Shown: positions 1-8,824 of the stretch, in pieces | How positions within the stretch are numbered: the first letter of the stretch is position 1 | Layout: the number at the start of each line of letters is the position of its first letter | Assembly: GCF_000718775.1 (NCBI RefSeq) | Contig: NZ_JOCB01000027.1 | Location: 13,337-77,336, forward strand | DNA: 64,000 nucleotides | From: Streptomyces sp. NRRL S-31 | GTDB taxonomy: Bacteria; Actinomycetota; Actinomycetes; Streptomycetales; Streptomycetaceae | Direction: 5' to 3' | Position numbers and translations under genes: made by a program | Notes under the pieces: generated by a model | What the model saw: the letters and a program-made list of their open reading frames with translations, nothing else | Told to the model about the DNA's origin: nothing | The model's database searches: none

Positions 1-515
1 ATCTGCGCTGTGCGGCGGGCGGCGGCAGCGCGGAGGGCGCATACCGGCTGGCCACCCTGCTCGATGCGCGCCGGCCGCCGGAGCGCGCGCACGAGCTGGG
101 GGAGGTCGTGCACGAGAAGACCGAGTGCGAGGAGTGGTACGAGCGTGCCGCCTCGCAGGGGCACCGGCGGGCCCAGGTGCGGGTCGGCATGCTGGCGGCG
201 GCCCGGGGTGACGTGGTGCAGGCGGCGCGCTGGTACCGCACGGCGGCCGAGGCCGGATCGCGCAACGGCGCCTTCAACCTGGGGCTGCTGCTGGCCCGCG
301 AGGGCAGCGAGCCCGAGGCGGCGGTGTGGTGGACCCGGGCCGCCGACGCGGGCCACGGCCGGGCGGCGCTCCGGCTGGCCCTCGTCTACGCGCGTCGCGG
401 CGAGCTGGCGGAGGGGCAGCGGTGGGCCGACCGGGCGGTGGCCCTGGGGCCGACGGAGGTGGCCGAGCGGGCGGGCCGCCTGCGGGACGCGCTGCGGGAG
501 GAACTGTCGGCATGA
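1..515 (+). CDS. Sel1-repeat/TPR-like protein, 5' end outside window
   Basis: The open frame is already running at base 3, so the start lies upstream; a GTG at 108 is internal to the repeat region and is not taken as the start. The visible 170 residues contain Sel1-type helical repeats of about 36 residues: WYERAASQGHRRAQ, WYRTAAEAGSRNGA and WWTRAADAGHGRAA each place A-A-x-x-G-H/S in the same register. Such repeats build solenoid surfaces for protein contact. No catalytic motif is seen and the role is unknown. The gene ends about 57 bases before an initiator tRNA. Confidence 0.75.
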   Translation, partial: LRCAAGGGSAEGAYRLATLLDARRPPERAHELGEVVHEKTECEEWYERAASQGHRRAQVRVGMLAAARGDVVQAARWYRTAAEAGSRNGAFNLGLLLAREGSEPEAAVWWTRAADAGHGRAALRLALVYARRGELAEGQRWADRAVALGPTEVAERAGRLRDALREELSA

Positions 516-572
516 GCCGGAGCGAGCGATTTGCATTCGGGCAGCGGCCTCGCGTAATGTCGTGTTCACCGA

Positions 573-646
573 CGCGGGGTGGAGCAGCTCGGTAGCTCGC
601 TGGGCTCATAACCCAGAGGTCGCAGGTTCAAATCCTGTCCCCGCTA
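573..646 (+). tRNA. Initiator tRNA-fMet (anticodon CAT)
   Basis: A complete cloverleaf of 74 bases without encoded CCA. The acceptor strands are CGCGGGG (573-579) and CCCCGCT with discriminator A646, the T arm loop is TTCAAAT, and the anticodon CAT is at 607-609. Two initiator hallmarks are visible: three consecutive G:C pairs at the bottom of the anticodon stem (GGG/CCC), and no Watson-Crick pair between the first base C and base 72. A strong terminator follows. Confidence 0.95.
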
Positions 647-653
647 CTGAAGG

Positions 654-697
654 CCGAGGGCCGGAATCCAGAAATGGGTTCCGGCCCTCGGTTTTTT
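654..697 (+). terminator. Rho-independent terminator of tRNA-fMet
   Basis: A 13-bp perfect stem (654-666 with 679-691), 12-base loop, then TTTTTT at 692-697. It sits 8 bases after the tRNA. Confidence 0.9.
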
Positions 698-722
698 CGT
701 GTGCGCGTTTCCCTGTGCGTAC

Positions 723-756
723 GCGAAAGAGCCCCGGGGTTCCGGGGCTCTTTCGC
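723..756 (-). terminator. Hairpin downstream of catR
   Basis: A 15-bp perfect stem (723-737 with 742-756) with a 4-base loop. It lies just past the catR stop on the minus strand and could also act on the plus strand as a second stop for the tRNA transcript. Confidence 0.7.
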
Positions 757-784
757 AGCGGGGGATCGGGCGGGCGCCGGGGTG

Positions 785-1201
785 CTACGCGCTCGCGCAG
801 GCCGGGCACAGCCCCCGGTACGTGACCTCGACGTCCGACACCGTGAAGCCGAAGCGCTCCGAGTCGGGGAGGTCGGAGAGGGGGTTGCCGGTCGGGTGGA
901 CGTCCCGGATCGAGCCGCAGCGGGCGCAGACCAGGTGGTGGTGCGGCCGGTGCGCGTTCGGGTCGTACCGCTTGGCGCGCTTGTCCGTCGTGACTTCCAG
1001 CACCTCACCGAGCGAGACCAGTTCGCCCAGCGTGTTGTAGACGGTTGCCCGGGAGATCTCGGGCAGCTTCGAGACGGCCCGTGCGTGCACCTCGTCGGCG
1101 GTCAGGTGCACATGCTCGCCGTCCAGGACCTCGGCCACCACGCGTCGCTGCGCGGTCATCCGCCATCCGCGTCCACGCAGCCGTTCCAGAAGGTCGCTCA
1201 T
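785..1201 (-). CDS. catR: Fur-family peroxide-sensing repressor CatR
   Basis: 138 residues, the length reported for S. coelicolor CatR, a PerR-like repressor of the major catalase gene catA. The N-terminal winged helix (about 1-80) has the Fur-family signature SRATVYNTLGEL. The metal and dimerisation half has HRPHHHLVC (about 103-111), the first zinc pair CARCG and the second pair CPAC at the C-terminus. In PerR-type proteins, H2O2 oxidises metal-ligand residues and releases DNA. The gene is divergent from catA with a 146-base shared control region containing a dyad over the catA promoter, so autoregulation and catA repression are expected. It could be another Fur paralogue, but the length and neighbour favour CatR. 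Confidence 0.88.
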   Translation of the reverse strand: MSDLLERLRGRGWRMTAQRRVVAEVLDGEHVHLTADEVHARAVSKLPEISRATVYNTLGELVSLGEVLEVTTDKRAKRYDPNAHRPHHHLVCARCGSIRDVHPTGNPLSDLPDSERFGFTVSDVEVTYRGLCPACASA

Positions 1202-1262
1202 GGCTACCAGCCTAACAGGAAGGGGGACCAGGTCGGGAATAGGTGTGAACTTGGATCACCGT

Positions 1263-1290
1263 TTGACTTAGACAAAGTCCATTGTAGGAT
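1263..1290 (+). promoter_or_regulatory. catA promoter with overlapping CatR-type operator
   Basis: A -35 TTGACT (1263-1268) and a -10 TAGGAT (1285-1290) are separated by 16 bases. The spacer contains the imperfect dyad ACAAAGTCCATTGT (1272-1285; ACAA/TTGT arms), which resembles Fur/PerR boxes. Binding here would cover the polymerase site. The dyad is seen; its use by CatR is inferred from the known catRA arrangement. Confidence 0.7.
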
Positions 1291-1347
1291 CGAGCCTGGC
1301 TTTGGCTACAGGACAGGACCACGTCAGTGAAGACGCAGGAGGCGCAC

Positions 1348-2802
1348 GTGACGCAGGGAGCGCTCACCACGGAGGCCGGTGCTCCGGTCGCCGACAATCA
1401 GAACAGCGAGACGGCGGGCGTCGGCGGGCCGGTCCTCCTCCAGGACCAGCTGCTGCTGGAGAAGCTGGCCCACTTCAACCGGGAGCGCATCCCGGAGCGC
1501 GTGGTGCACGCCCGGGGCGCGGGCGCCTACGGCACCTTCACGGTGACCGCCGACGTCACGCCGTACACGCGGGCCGCGTTCCTCGCGGAGTCCGGCAAGG
1601 AGACCGAGGTCTTCCTGCGCTTCTCCACCGTGGCCGGCAACCTCGGCGCGGCGGACGCCGTCCGCGACCCGCGCGGCTTCGCGCTGAAGTTCTACACCGA
1701 GGAGGGCAACTACGACCTCGTCGGCAACAACACCCCGGTCTTCTTCATCCGGGACGCGATCAAGTTCCCGGACTTCATCCACACCCAGAAGCGCGACCCG
1801 TACACCGGCAGCCAGGAAGCCGACAACGTGTGGGACTTCTGGTCGCTGTCACCGGAGTCGACCCACCAGGTGACCTGGCTGTTCGGCGACCGCGGCATCC
1901 CGGCGTCGTACCGGCACATGGACGGCTTCGGGTCGCACACCTACCAGTGGAACAACGAGGCCGGCGAGGTCTTCTGGGTCAAGTACCACTTCAAGACCGA
2001 CCAGGGGATCAAGAACCTCACCGCCCAGGAGGCCGAGGTCCTGGCGGGCAAGGACCCCGACTCGCACCAGCGTGACCTGCGCGAGGCGATCGAGCGCGGC
2101 GAGTTCCCGAGCTGGACCGTGGGCGTGCAGATCATGCCGGCGGCGGACGCGGCGGCCTACCGCTTCAACCCGTTCGACCTGACCAAGGTGTGGCCGCACG
2201 CGGACTACCCGGTCATCGAGATCGGCAAGCTGGAGCTGAACCGCAACCCGCGGAACGTCTTCGCCGAGGTCGAGCAGTCGATCTTCTCTCCGGCGCACTT
2301 CGTGCCCGGCATCGGCCCCTCGCCGGACAAGATGCTCCAGGGCCGGCTCTTCGCCTACGGCGACGCGCACCGCTACCGCGTCGGCATCAACGCCGACCAC
2401 CTGCCGGTGAACCGTCCGCACGCCGCCGAGGCGCGCACCCACTCCCGTGACGGCTTCCTCTACGACGGCCGGCACGGCGGGGCGAAGAACTACGAGCCGA
2501 ACAGCTTCGGCGGACCGCAGCAGACCGGCCGCCCGCTGTGGCAGCCGTTCGAGGGCCTCACGGGCGGCACCGGCAACCACCCGACGCCGACGCACGCCGA
2601 GGACAACGACTTCGTGCAGGCGGGCAACCTCTACCGGCTGATGACCGAGGAGGAGAAGGAGCGCCTGGTCGCCAACCTCGCGGGTGCGATCTCGCAGGTC
2701 TCGCGCGCGGACATCGCCGAGCGGGCGATCGGCAACTTCGCGAGCGCCGACGCCGACTTCGGCAAGCGGCTCGAGGCCGCGGTGCGGGCGCTGCGCGGCT
2801 GA
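1348..2802 (+). CDS. catA: Monofunctional haem catalase CatA
   Basis: Clade-type monofunctional catalase of 484 residues that disproportionates H2O2. The family core is intact: [20 protein letters not shown] with the distal His, [33 protein letters not shown] with the catalytic Asn, and the proximal haem region [14 protein letters not shown] with Tyr. I chose the GTG at 1348 because AGGAGG (1337-1342) lies five bases upstream; a GTG at 1327 in the same frame would add seven residues and has no good ribosome site. The preceding promoter overlaps a Fur-type dyad and the divergent gene is catR, so peroxide induction is expected. A strong hairpin follows the stop. Confidence 0.93.
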   Translation: MTQGALTTEAGAPVADNQNSETAGVGGPVLLQDQLLLEKLAHFNRERIPERVVHARGAGAYGTFTVTADVTPYTRAAFLAESGKETEVFLRFSTVAGNLGAADAVRDPRGFALKFYTEEGNYDLVGNNTPVFFIRDAIKFPDFIHTQKRDPYTGSQEADNVWDFWSLSPESTHQVTWLFGDRGIPASYRHMDGFGSHTYQWNNEAGEVFWVKYHFKTDQGIKNLTAQEAEVLAGKDPDSHQRDLREAIERGEFPSWTVGVQIMPAADAAAYRFNPFDLTKVWPHADYPVIEIGKLELNRNPRNVFAEVEQSIFSPAHFVPGIGPSPDKMLQGRLFAYGDAHRYRVGINADHLPVNRPHAAEARTHSRDGFLYDGRHGGAKNYEPNSFGGPQQTGRPLWQPFEGLTGGTGNHPTPTHAEDNDFVQAGNLYRLMTEEEKERLVANLAGAISQVSRADIAERAIGNFASADADFGKRLEAAVRALRG

Positions 2803-2823
2803 CCCGGCCGCCGTCGCGGCTGG

Positions 2824-2861
2824 GCGGGCCGGACCCCACGGTGCTCCGGGGTCCGGCCCGC
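2824..2861. terminator. Bidirectional hairpin between catA and the CBS gene
   Basis: A 14-bp perfect stem (2824-2837 with 2848-2861) and 10-base loop between two convergent genes. There is no long T tract, as is common in Streptomyces. Confidence 0.7.
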
Positions 2862-2870
2862 TTCGCGTGT

Positions 2871-3290
2871 TCAGGGTGCGGATGCGGATGCGGGCGTGGA
2901 CGCGGATACGGATGCGCGGTCCGGGGCCCAGCGGCGGACGATGTCGCGGACCGAGACGATCCCGGCCACCTCGCCCCGGTCGAGCACGACCAGGTGCCGG
3001 AAGCCGCCGTGCGCCATGGCGCGGGCGGCCTCCTCCAGCGTCCAGGTCGGGGCGGCGAAGACGATGTCGGTGGTGGTGTGGGCGTGGGTGCGTTCGGCGT
3101 CCGGGTTCTGGCCGAGGCCGACGGAGTTCAGGATGTCGCGTTCGGTCAGGACGCCGATGCCGCCGGCGTCCGGGTCGAGGACCACGGCGGCGCCGACGCG
3201 GCGGGCGGACATCAGGGTGGCCGCCTCGCGGAGGGTGTGGGCGGGGCCGAGGGTGAGTATCACCGTGCTCATGGCGTCACGGACGAGCAT
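2871..3290 (-). CDS. CBS-domain pair protein
   Basis: 139 residues made almost only of two CBS motifs (about 7-58 and 74-122), each with the typical GVLTERDIL / GIVSVRDIV ending. CBS pairs (Bateman modules) bind adenosyl ligands such as AMP, ATP or SAM and act as sensors; stand-alone versions are common in actinobacteria and their partners are unknown. The start is the ATG at 3290, preceded by AGGAGGTG; an upstream in-frame start would add an unconserved tail. The last 15 residues are a low-complexity Ser/Ala/Pro tail encoded by GGATGCGGATGCG-like short repeats. Convergent with catA. Confidence 0.85.
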   Translation of the reverse strand: MLVRDAMSTVILTLGPAHTLREAATLMSARRVGAAVVLDPDAGGIGVLTERDILNSVGLGQNPDAERTHAHTTTDIVFAAPTWTLEEAARAMAHGGFRHLVVLDRGEVAGIVSVRDIVRRWAPDRASVSASTPASASAP

Positions 3291-3465
3291 GAAGAGGCCA
3301 CCTCCTAGGAATCCCCGGGATCGTTCGGGCCCGGCGCGCGGGTGCCCGTGTGCCACTGCACAAGTTCACAAGCGCGGGTGGGCTCAGAGTGCCAGGTAAA
3401 GGGAGGGTCAACAAGGGGGCGTGCGGGGGGAGTTGCGGGCGCTCGCGAAGCTCCCCCGGCGCTCG

Positions 3466-4266
3466 TCAGCGCTGGTTGAGATACCCCAGCAGCTCGTCGT
3501 GGAGCAGGCCGTTGGACGCCGCCGCGTTGCCGCTGTGCGGGCCCGGGCGGCCGTCGAGACCGGTGAAGGTACCGCCCGCCTCGGTGATGACGACGGCGGT
3601 GGCGGCCATGTCCCACAGGGACAGCTCCGGTTCGGCGCAGATGTCCACGGAGCCCTCGGCGACCATCATGTACGGCCAGAAGTCGCCGTACGCGCGCGTG
3701 CGCCACACCTGGCGGGTGAGGTCCAGGAAGCCGTTCAGGCGGCCCTGCTCCTCCCAGCCGGAGAGCGAGGAGTACGCGAAGGAGGCGTCCGCGAGCTTGC
3801 CGACGCCGGAGACGTGGATACGGCTGGCGGAGGTGAGGTTGCGGCCGGTGAAGGCACCGTGGCCCTGCGCGGCCCACCAGCGGCGGCCGAGGGCGGGGGC
3901 GGAGACGACGCCGACGACGGGCTGCCAGTTCCCGTCGGCGTCCTCCTCCGTCAGCGCGATCAGGGTCGCCCACACCGGGACGCCCCGGACGTAGTTCTTG
4001 GTGCCGTCGATCGGGTCGACGACCCAGCGGCGGGGGCCGGTGCCCTCGACGCCGTACTCCTCGCCGAGGACGGCGTCCCTCGGGCGGGCGCGCTGGAGCT
4101 GACCGCGGACGACTTCCTCCGCCGCCTTGTCCGCCTCGCTCACCGGGGTCATGTCCGGCTTCGTCTCCACCTTCAGGTCGAGCGCCTTGAAGCGGGCGGT
4201 GGTGGCGGCGTCGGCGGCGTCGGCGAGGACGTGGGCGAGACGGAGGTCGTCGAGGTAGTCCGGCAT
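3466..4266 (-). CDS. hisN: Histidinol-phosphate phosphatase HisN (inositol-phosphatase family)
   Basis: 266 residues of the Mg-dependent inositol monophosphatase fold. Metal-binding motifs are present: GEEYG (69-72 region), DPIDGTKNY (84-92) and the C-terminal LSLWDMAA with D219. S. coelicolor has a member of this family in the same context that was shown to be the histidinol-phosphate phosphatase of histidine synthesis, so HisN is preferred over inositol phosphatase; sequence alone cannot fully separate these activities. Start at the ATG 4266 gives the usual family length. The gene stands alone, divergent from a TetR regulator. Confidence 0.82.
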   Translation of the reverse strand: MPDYLDDLRLAHVLADAADAATTARFKALDLKVETKPDMTPVSEADKAAEEVVRGQLQRARPRDAVLGEEYGVEGTGPRRWVVDPIDGTKNYVRGVPVWATLIALTEEDADGNWQPVVGVVSAPALGRRWWAAQGHGAFTGRNLTSASRIHVSGVGKLADASFAYSSLSGWEEQGRLNGFLDLTRQVWRTRAYGDFWPYMMVAEGSVDICAEPELSLWDMAATAVVITEAGGTFTGLDGRPGPHSGNAAASNGLLHDELLGYLNQR

Positions 4267-4337
4267 GGGGGAACGGTATCCGGCGTGGTCGGTGCGGGGC
4301 CAGCAGGGGCCCGGGCGGGTCGCCGCCCCGCGCACCC

Positions 4338-4366
4338 TTGACAGTGCGTGCGAGCGCGTCAAACCT
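4338..4366 (+). promoter_or_regulatory. Putative promoter of the TetR gene with TTGAC/GTCAA dyad
   Basis: A consensus -35 TTGACA (4338-4343), 17-base spacer and AAACCT (4361-4366) as -10, followed by the TetR gene at 4401. TTGAC and GTCAA form an inverted repeat spanning the spacer, a possible autoregulatory operator. Confidence 0.5.
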
Positions 4367-4400
4367 GGGCGCAGAGCCGCTTTGGCCCAGGGAGGCGAGG

Positions 4401-5006
4401 ATGCCCGCTGCCCGGGAATCGTTGTTGGACGCCGCCCGCCGGGCACTCGCGCGCCGGCCGTGGTCCGCGGTGCGGATGGTGGACGTGGCCGCGTCGGCCG
4501 GGGTCTCCCGGCAGACCCTGTACAACGAGTTCGGCAGCAAGGACGGCCTGGCCCGGGCGCTGGTGCGGCGGGAGGCCGACGGCTATCTCGCCGGTGTCGA
4601 GCGGGCCCTGGCCGGACCCGCCGGGGCGTCGGACCGGCTCACCGCCGCCGCCGAGTGGACGGCCGCCGCCGCCCGCGACAGCGCGCTGGTACGGGCCATG
4701 CTCACCGGTTGCTGGACCGAGCGGCTGCCGCCCCCGCCGCTCGCCGCCGCGCCCTCCGCCTCCGTGGTGCCGGCGCAGCGCCGCGCGGACCGGCCGCTGC
4801 CGGAGCCCGGCGACTTCGTGCGGATCGTCCGGGACCGCGCGGCGGCGGTGCTGGCCGGTCCCGGCGCCACGCCGGACGACACCGCCGTACTGCTCCGCTC
4901 CTGCGAACTGGTCGTCCGGCTCGCGCTGTCCTGCGTGGCGGCGCCGCCCGCGGAGGGCGGGGTGGCGGAGCTGGTCCGGGCGGTGCTCCCGCGGCACGTG
5001 GTGTGA
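4401..5006 (+). CDS. TetR/AcrR-family transcriptional regulator
   Basis: 201 residues. The N-terminal helix-turn-helix is clear at about 28-47 (DVAASAGVSRQTLYNEFGSK), the normal TetR DNA-binding unit; the C-terminal half is an all-helical ligand and dimer region without recognisable ligand signature, with a Pro-rich insert near residue 112. The ATG 4401 is chosen because GGGAGG lies just upstream; an in-frame start at 4338 would overlap the promoter. Target genes are not evident: the neighbours are hisN (divergent) and an oligopeptide-binding lipoprotein gene (convergent). Confidence 0.82.
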   Translation: MPAARESLLDAARRALARRPWSAVRMVDVAASAGVSRQTLYNEFGSKDGLARALVRREADGYLAGVERALAGPAGASDRLTAAAEWTAAAARDSALVRAMLTGCWTERLPPPPLAAAPSASVVPAQRRADRPLPEPGDFVRIVRDRAAAVLAGPGATPDDTAVLLRSCELVVRLALSCVAAPPAEGGVAELVRAVLPRHVV

Positions 5007-5025
5007 GAGCCGGCACCCGGCGTGA

Positions 5026-5118
5026 GGTCCGGTGTCCGGTGTCCGGTGCGCGAGCCGGTGTCCGCTGTGCGGGCCGGTGTCCGCTGGGACGTCCGGTGTC
5101 CGCCGTGCGGGCCGGCCC
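5026..5118. repeat. Degenerate tandem repeat CCGGTGTCCG, about 20-bp period
   Basis: Between convergent genes the decamer CCGGTGTCCG/C recurs, mostly within units like GTGCGGGCCGGTGTCCGCTG. At least four imperfect copies are visible. It is non-coding and close to the end of both genes; no function is assigned. Confidence 0.6.
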
Positions 5119-5122
5119 GCGG

Positions 5123-6814
5123 CTACTTCTTCAGCCAGCCCACCTTCGTGTAGTCCACGTCGGCCAGTCCCTCCGCGCCCAGGTTCGCCAGGTTCGCGCG
5201 GACGGCGAGGATCTCCGGGCGCTGGTACAGCTCGATGGAGTGGCCGAGCCGCCAGATCTCCCGGTCCGCCTCGTTGTAGAGCCGGGCGGCGGCCGTCGGG
5301 TCGGTGGTCCCGCCGGCCTTCTTCAGCAGTGCGTCGACCTTGGGGGAGCCGACCGCGCCGAAGTTCTGGAAGAGGTTGCCCCCGGCGGGCTGCTGGAAGG
5401 TCGAGGCGAGCATCGTCTGGTACACGGCGTCGACGTTGCGGAAGCTCGTGAGGTCGAAGTTGCCCTTGTTGACGAACTCGTTGAAGTAGTCGTTCGCCGG
5501 CACCTTCCTCAGCTCGACCTTCACCCCGGCGGCGGCCAACTGCTGCTGCACGAGTTCGGCCTGGTCCAACTGGGCGCTGGTGCTGCCGGAGCTGAGGACG
5601 TAGTCGAGGGTGAGCGGCTTGCCGCCCTTGGTGCGCGGCTTGCCCTCGCCGTTGTCCTTCCAGCCGGCCGCGTCGAGCAGCTTCTTCGCCGCGTCGGGGT
5701 CGTAGGCGGCGTTCCCGCCGGTGGTGTCCTCGTACCCCCGCTGGTTGGGCATGAAGAAGTGGTTGTCGAGCGGCTTGAGTTCGAAGGACAGGTCCTGGGC
5801 GAACGCCTGGTTGATGCCCTTGCGGTCGACGGCGTGCTGGATCGCCTGCCGCACCCGCAGGTCCTTCAGCGGCCCGCGGCCGCCGTTGAGCGTGATGTGC
5901 ACCTCGTCCCAGCGCGCGCCCCGCCGGATGTCCGTGCCCGGCGCCTTGACCAGTCGCTTGTAGTCCTCCGGCAGCAGCGCGGTGGTGTAGTCGATCTCCT
6001 TGTTCAGATAGGCGTCGGTGCGCGCGGGGAAGTCCAGGACGCGGTAGGTGATCGAGTCCAGCCGGGGCCTGGTGCCCCACCAGGCGGGGTCGGGGACGAG
6101 GGTGATGGTCTGAGCGGTCCTGTCGTACCGGCCGATCTTGAACGCGTTGCCGCTGACCGGCACCTTCTCGGCCCAGCTCTGGACGAACTCGCGCGGTGTG
6201 TCGATGTACGCGGCCGGGTACAGCGGGTCGAACAGCCGCTGCCAGTCGGCGTACGGCGCCTTGAAGGTGACCTTCACCGTGTGGGCGTCGCGGCCCTGTC
6301 CGACCTCGGAGATCTGGTCGTAGCCCGAGGTGTCGGCGGCCTCGTACGCCTTGTCGGAGCCGTTCAGCGCCTGCCACTGGGCGTGGAAGTCGTGCCAGCT
6401 CAGCGGCTTGCCGTCGGACCACTTGGCCTTGGGGTTCAGCCGGTACTCGACGACCTGGGGGCTGGTGGAGGTCACCTTCGCGGAGAGCAGGAAGTCCGGG
6501 TTGGCGTGATGGGCGCCCCGGGCGTCGGAGTCGAACAGGTCGGGCAGCACGGTCCGGGCGATGTCCTGGGCGTCACCCTGGGCACCGTCGACGGTGTTGA
6601 CGTTGTACTGCGTGATCCACTGGCTGATCGCCGCCTTGAACGTGCCGCCCTGCCGGAGGTCGGACAGCGGGTGCGCGTTGATGTCCTGGCCGTCGACCCG
6701 GGGGGCCGCCGCCTTCTTCGGCTCGTGGTCCGAGCCGGAGGAGCCGCAGCCGGTCACCAGCAGCGCGGTGGCCGCGGTGGCGGCGATCCAGGCGGCGGTG
6801 GTGGTCTGGCGCAT
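5123..6814 (-). CDS. Oligopeptide/dipeptide ABC transporter binding lipoprotein (SBP family 5)
   Basis: 563 residues. A signal peptide ends in the lipobox LLVTGC with Cys23 as the lipidated residue, so the protein should be membrane-anchored outside the cell. The mature part has family-5 features: a hydrophobic N-lobe start, WSDGKPLSWHDF, RQAIQHAVDR and the PDPAWWG loop. It delivers peptides or related ligands to the permeases encoded divergently at 6948-8824 and the double ATPase at 8821-10620. The 133-base divergent spacer should hold both promoters. The exact ligand cannot be told from sequence. Confidence 0.88.
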   Translation of the reverse strand: MRQTTTAAWIAATAATALLVTGCGSSGSDHEPKKAAAPRVDGQDINAHPLSDLRQGGTFKAAISQWITQYNVNTVDGAQGDAQDIARTVLPDLFDSDARGAHHANPDFLLSAKVTSTSPQVVEYRLNPKAKWSDGKPLSWHDFHAQWQALNGSDKAYEAADTSGYDQISEVGQGRDAHTVKVTFKAPYADWQRLFDPLYPAAYIDTPREFVQSWAEKVPVSGNAFKIGRYDRTAQTITLVPDPAWWGTRPRLDSITYRVLDFPARTDAYLNKEIDYTTALLPEDYKRLVKAPGTDIRRGARWDEVHITLNGGRGPLKDLRVRQAIQHAVDRKGINQAFAQDLSFELKPLDNHFFMPNQRGYEDTTGGNAAYDPDAAKKLLDAAGWKDNGEGKPRTKGGKPLTLDYVLSSGSTSAQLDQAELVQQQLAAAGVKVELRKVPANDYFNEFVNKGNFDLTSFRNVDAVYQTMLASTFQQPAGGNLFQNFGAVGSPKVDALLKKAGGTTDPTAAARLYNEADREIWRLGHSIELYQRPEILAVRANLANLGAEGLADVDYTKVGWLKK

Positions 6815-6947
6815 GTCGGGGTCCTTTGCGGGGTCGAAGGGCGGATGCGCCGAACGTAGAACGGCCCACGACGGCCATGGGAGGGCTCCCGGGTTACTGA
6901 CATGTTCTCTTCACATTTCCGCAACACGGGGACCGGACCATTTCCCT

Positions 6948-7937
6948 GTGCCCTCCTACCTGGTCAAACGCCTCGGCTACCACGCCGTCCTGCTGCTGGC
7001 CGCCGTCTGCCTGTCGTATCTGCTGGCCTCGCTCGCGCTCGATCCGCGGTCCTACTACGAAGGCCGGCAGCCGCCCCTGTCACCCGCCGCCGTGGACCAC
7101 CACCTCACCGCGCTCGGCGTCAACGACCACCAGTCGCTGCGCCGGCGCTTCCTGCACTGGGCGGGCCGGGCGTTCCTCCACGGCGACCTCGGCCGGACCA
7201 TCGACGGCACCTCCGTGGGCGCCGAGTTCGGCCGCCGGATCGGCGTCAGCCTGCGACTGCTGCTCGCGGGCACCGTCCTCGGCACCGTCGGCGGAGTGCT
7301 CGCCGGCGCCTGGACGGCCGTACGGCAGTACCGGTTCAGCGACCGGGCGGTCACCGTCATCTCCTTCGCGCTGCTGTCCACGCCGGTGTTCCTGCTGGCC
7401 GTCCTGCTCAAGACCGGCGCGATCTGGTTCAACCAGACCACGGGCACCGACCTGATCCGCTTCACCGGCGAGAAGAGCCCGGGGGTGGACGGCGGCTTCT
7501 GGACGGTCCTGGGGGACCGGGCCGTGCACCTGCTGCTGCCCACGCTCTCCGTCGCCCTGTTCGCCGTCGCGGGCTACAGCCGCTACCAGCGCAGCACCAT
7601 GCTCGACGTCCTCGGCTCCGACTACCTGCGCACCGCCCGCGCCAAGGGCCTCGGCCGCCGTGCCGTCCTGCTCCGGCACGGCCTGCGCACCGCCCTCATC
7701 CCCATGTCGACGTACTTCTCGTACGGCTTCCTCGCCCTGTTCACCGGCGCCACCTTCACCGAGACGATCTTCGGCTGGCACGGCATGGGCGAGTGGTTCG
7801 TGAACTCCATCGGCAAGAACGACGTCAACTCGGTCGTCGCCGTCAACATCTTCGCCGCCGTCACCGTGCTCCTCTCCGGCTTCCTCGCCGACCTGCTGCA
7901 CGCCGCCCTCGACCCGCGCATCCGGAAGACCTCATGA
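6948..7937 (+). CDS. ABC transporter permease, DppB/OppB type
   Basis: 329 residues with several membrane segments and the inner-membrane cytoplasmic loop LRTARAKGLGRRAVLLRHGL, the EAA-like motif that contacts the ATPase. The N-terminal membrane anchor followed by a large extracytoplasmic loop is typical of DppB. The GTG at 6948 starts a sequence VPSYLVKRLGY that matches where DppB proteins begin; GGGGA lies somewhat far upstream (about 15 bases), so the start is moderately certain. It overlaps the next permease by ATGA, showing a coupled operon. Confidence 0.88.
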   Translation: MPSYLVKRLGYHAVLLLAAVCLSYLLASLALDPRSYYEGRQPPLSPAAVDHHLTALGVNDHQSLRRRFLHWAGRAFLHGDLGRTIDGTSVGAEFGRRIGVSLRLLLAGTVLGTVGGVLAGAWTAVRQYRFSDRAVTVISFALLSTPVFLLAVLLKTGAIWFNQTTGTDLIRFTGEKSPGVDGGFWTVLGDRAVHLLLPTLSVALFAVAGYSRYQRSTMLDVLGSDYLRTARAKGLGRRAVLLRHGLRTALIPMSTYFSYGFLALFTGATFTETIFGWHGMGEWFVNSIGKNDVNSVVAVNIFAAVTVLLSGFLADLLHAALDPRIRKTS

Positions 7938-8824
7938 CCACGGCCACCCGCACGGAGCCGGCCGCCGCGCCGACCGGCCGCTCCGCCCTCGTCCTGCGCC
8001 GGTTCCTCGGCAACCGGCCCGCGCTCGCCGGCGCCGTCGTCCTCGTCCTGCTCTTCCTCCTCGCCTTCCTGGGGCCGTACCTCACCCCCTGGTCCTACAG
8101 TCACATCGACTACGGCGCCCTGCGCTCCGCGCCCGGCCCCGACCACTGGTGGGGCACCAACCGGATCGGGCAGGACGTCTTCGCGCAGACCGCGCGCGGC
8201 TTGCAGAAGTCGCTGCTCATCGGATTGCTGGTGGCCGTGCTGGCCACCGGCCTCGCCTCGCTCGTCGGGGCCTGCGCCGGCTACTTCGGCGGCTGGACCG
8301 ACCGGCTGCTGATGTTCTGGGTCGACCTGCTCCTCGTCTTCCCGTCCTTCCTGATCATCGCGATCGTCTCGCCCCGGCTGCGCTCCGGCGGCTGGGTCGC
8401 CTTCGTCGCGCTGCTCACCGTCTTCGCGTGGATGATCACCGCCCGGGTGGTCCGCTCCATGACCCTGTCCCTCAAGGAGCGTGAATTCGTGCGCGCCGCG
8501 CGCTACATGGGCGTCGGACCGTTCCGGATCATCTGGCGGCACGTACTGCCGAACGTGGCCTCCTTCCTCATCATCGACGCGACCATCCAGGTCGGCGGCG
8601 CCGTGATGAGCGAGACCGCGCTGTCCTACTTCGGCTTCGGCGTACAGCCGCCCGACGTGTCCCTCGGCACGCTGATCGCCTCCGGCACCGGCGCGGCGAT
8701 CACCTACCCGTGGATGTTCTTCTTCGCCGCCGGTCTGCTGGTCGTCTTCGTCCTCGCCGTCAACCTCGTCGGTGACGGCCTGCGGGACGCCCTCGACCCG
8801 ACCAGCGAGCGGACCGCCCGGTGA
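7934..8824 (+). CDS. ABC transporter permease, DppC/OppC type
   Basis: 296 residues. A cytoplasmic N-terminus, one membrane helix (about 34-52), an external loop with HWWGTNRIGQDVFA typical of DppC, then the membrane core with the EAA loop FVRAARYMGVGPFRIIWRHV. The start ATG at 7934 overlaps the preceding stop and the stop overlaps the GTG of the ATPase gene, so the three are translated as one unit. Confidence 0.9.
   Translation: MTTATRTEPAAAPTGRSALVLRRFLGNRPALAGAVVLVLLFLLAFLGPYLTPWSYSHIDYGALRSAPGPDHWWGTNRIGQDVFAQTARGLQKSLLIGLLVAVLATGLASLVGACAGYFGGWTDRLLMFWVDLLLVFPSFLIIAIVSPRLRSGGWVAFVALLTVFAWMITARVVRSMTLSLKEREFVRAARYMGVGPFRIIWRHVLPNVASFLIIDATIQVGGAVMSETALSYFGFGVQPPDVSLGTLIASGTGAAITYPWMFFFAAGLLVVFVLAVNLVGDGLRDALDPTSERTAR

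Noticed and set aside
4265..6859. Very long open frame on the plus strand opposite hisN, and the oligopeptide-binding gene
   Set aside because: It runs antisense through a well-supported lipoprotein gene and has Val/Gly/Arg-rich composition typical of the mirror frame of GC-rich coding DNA.
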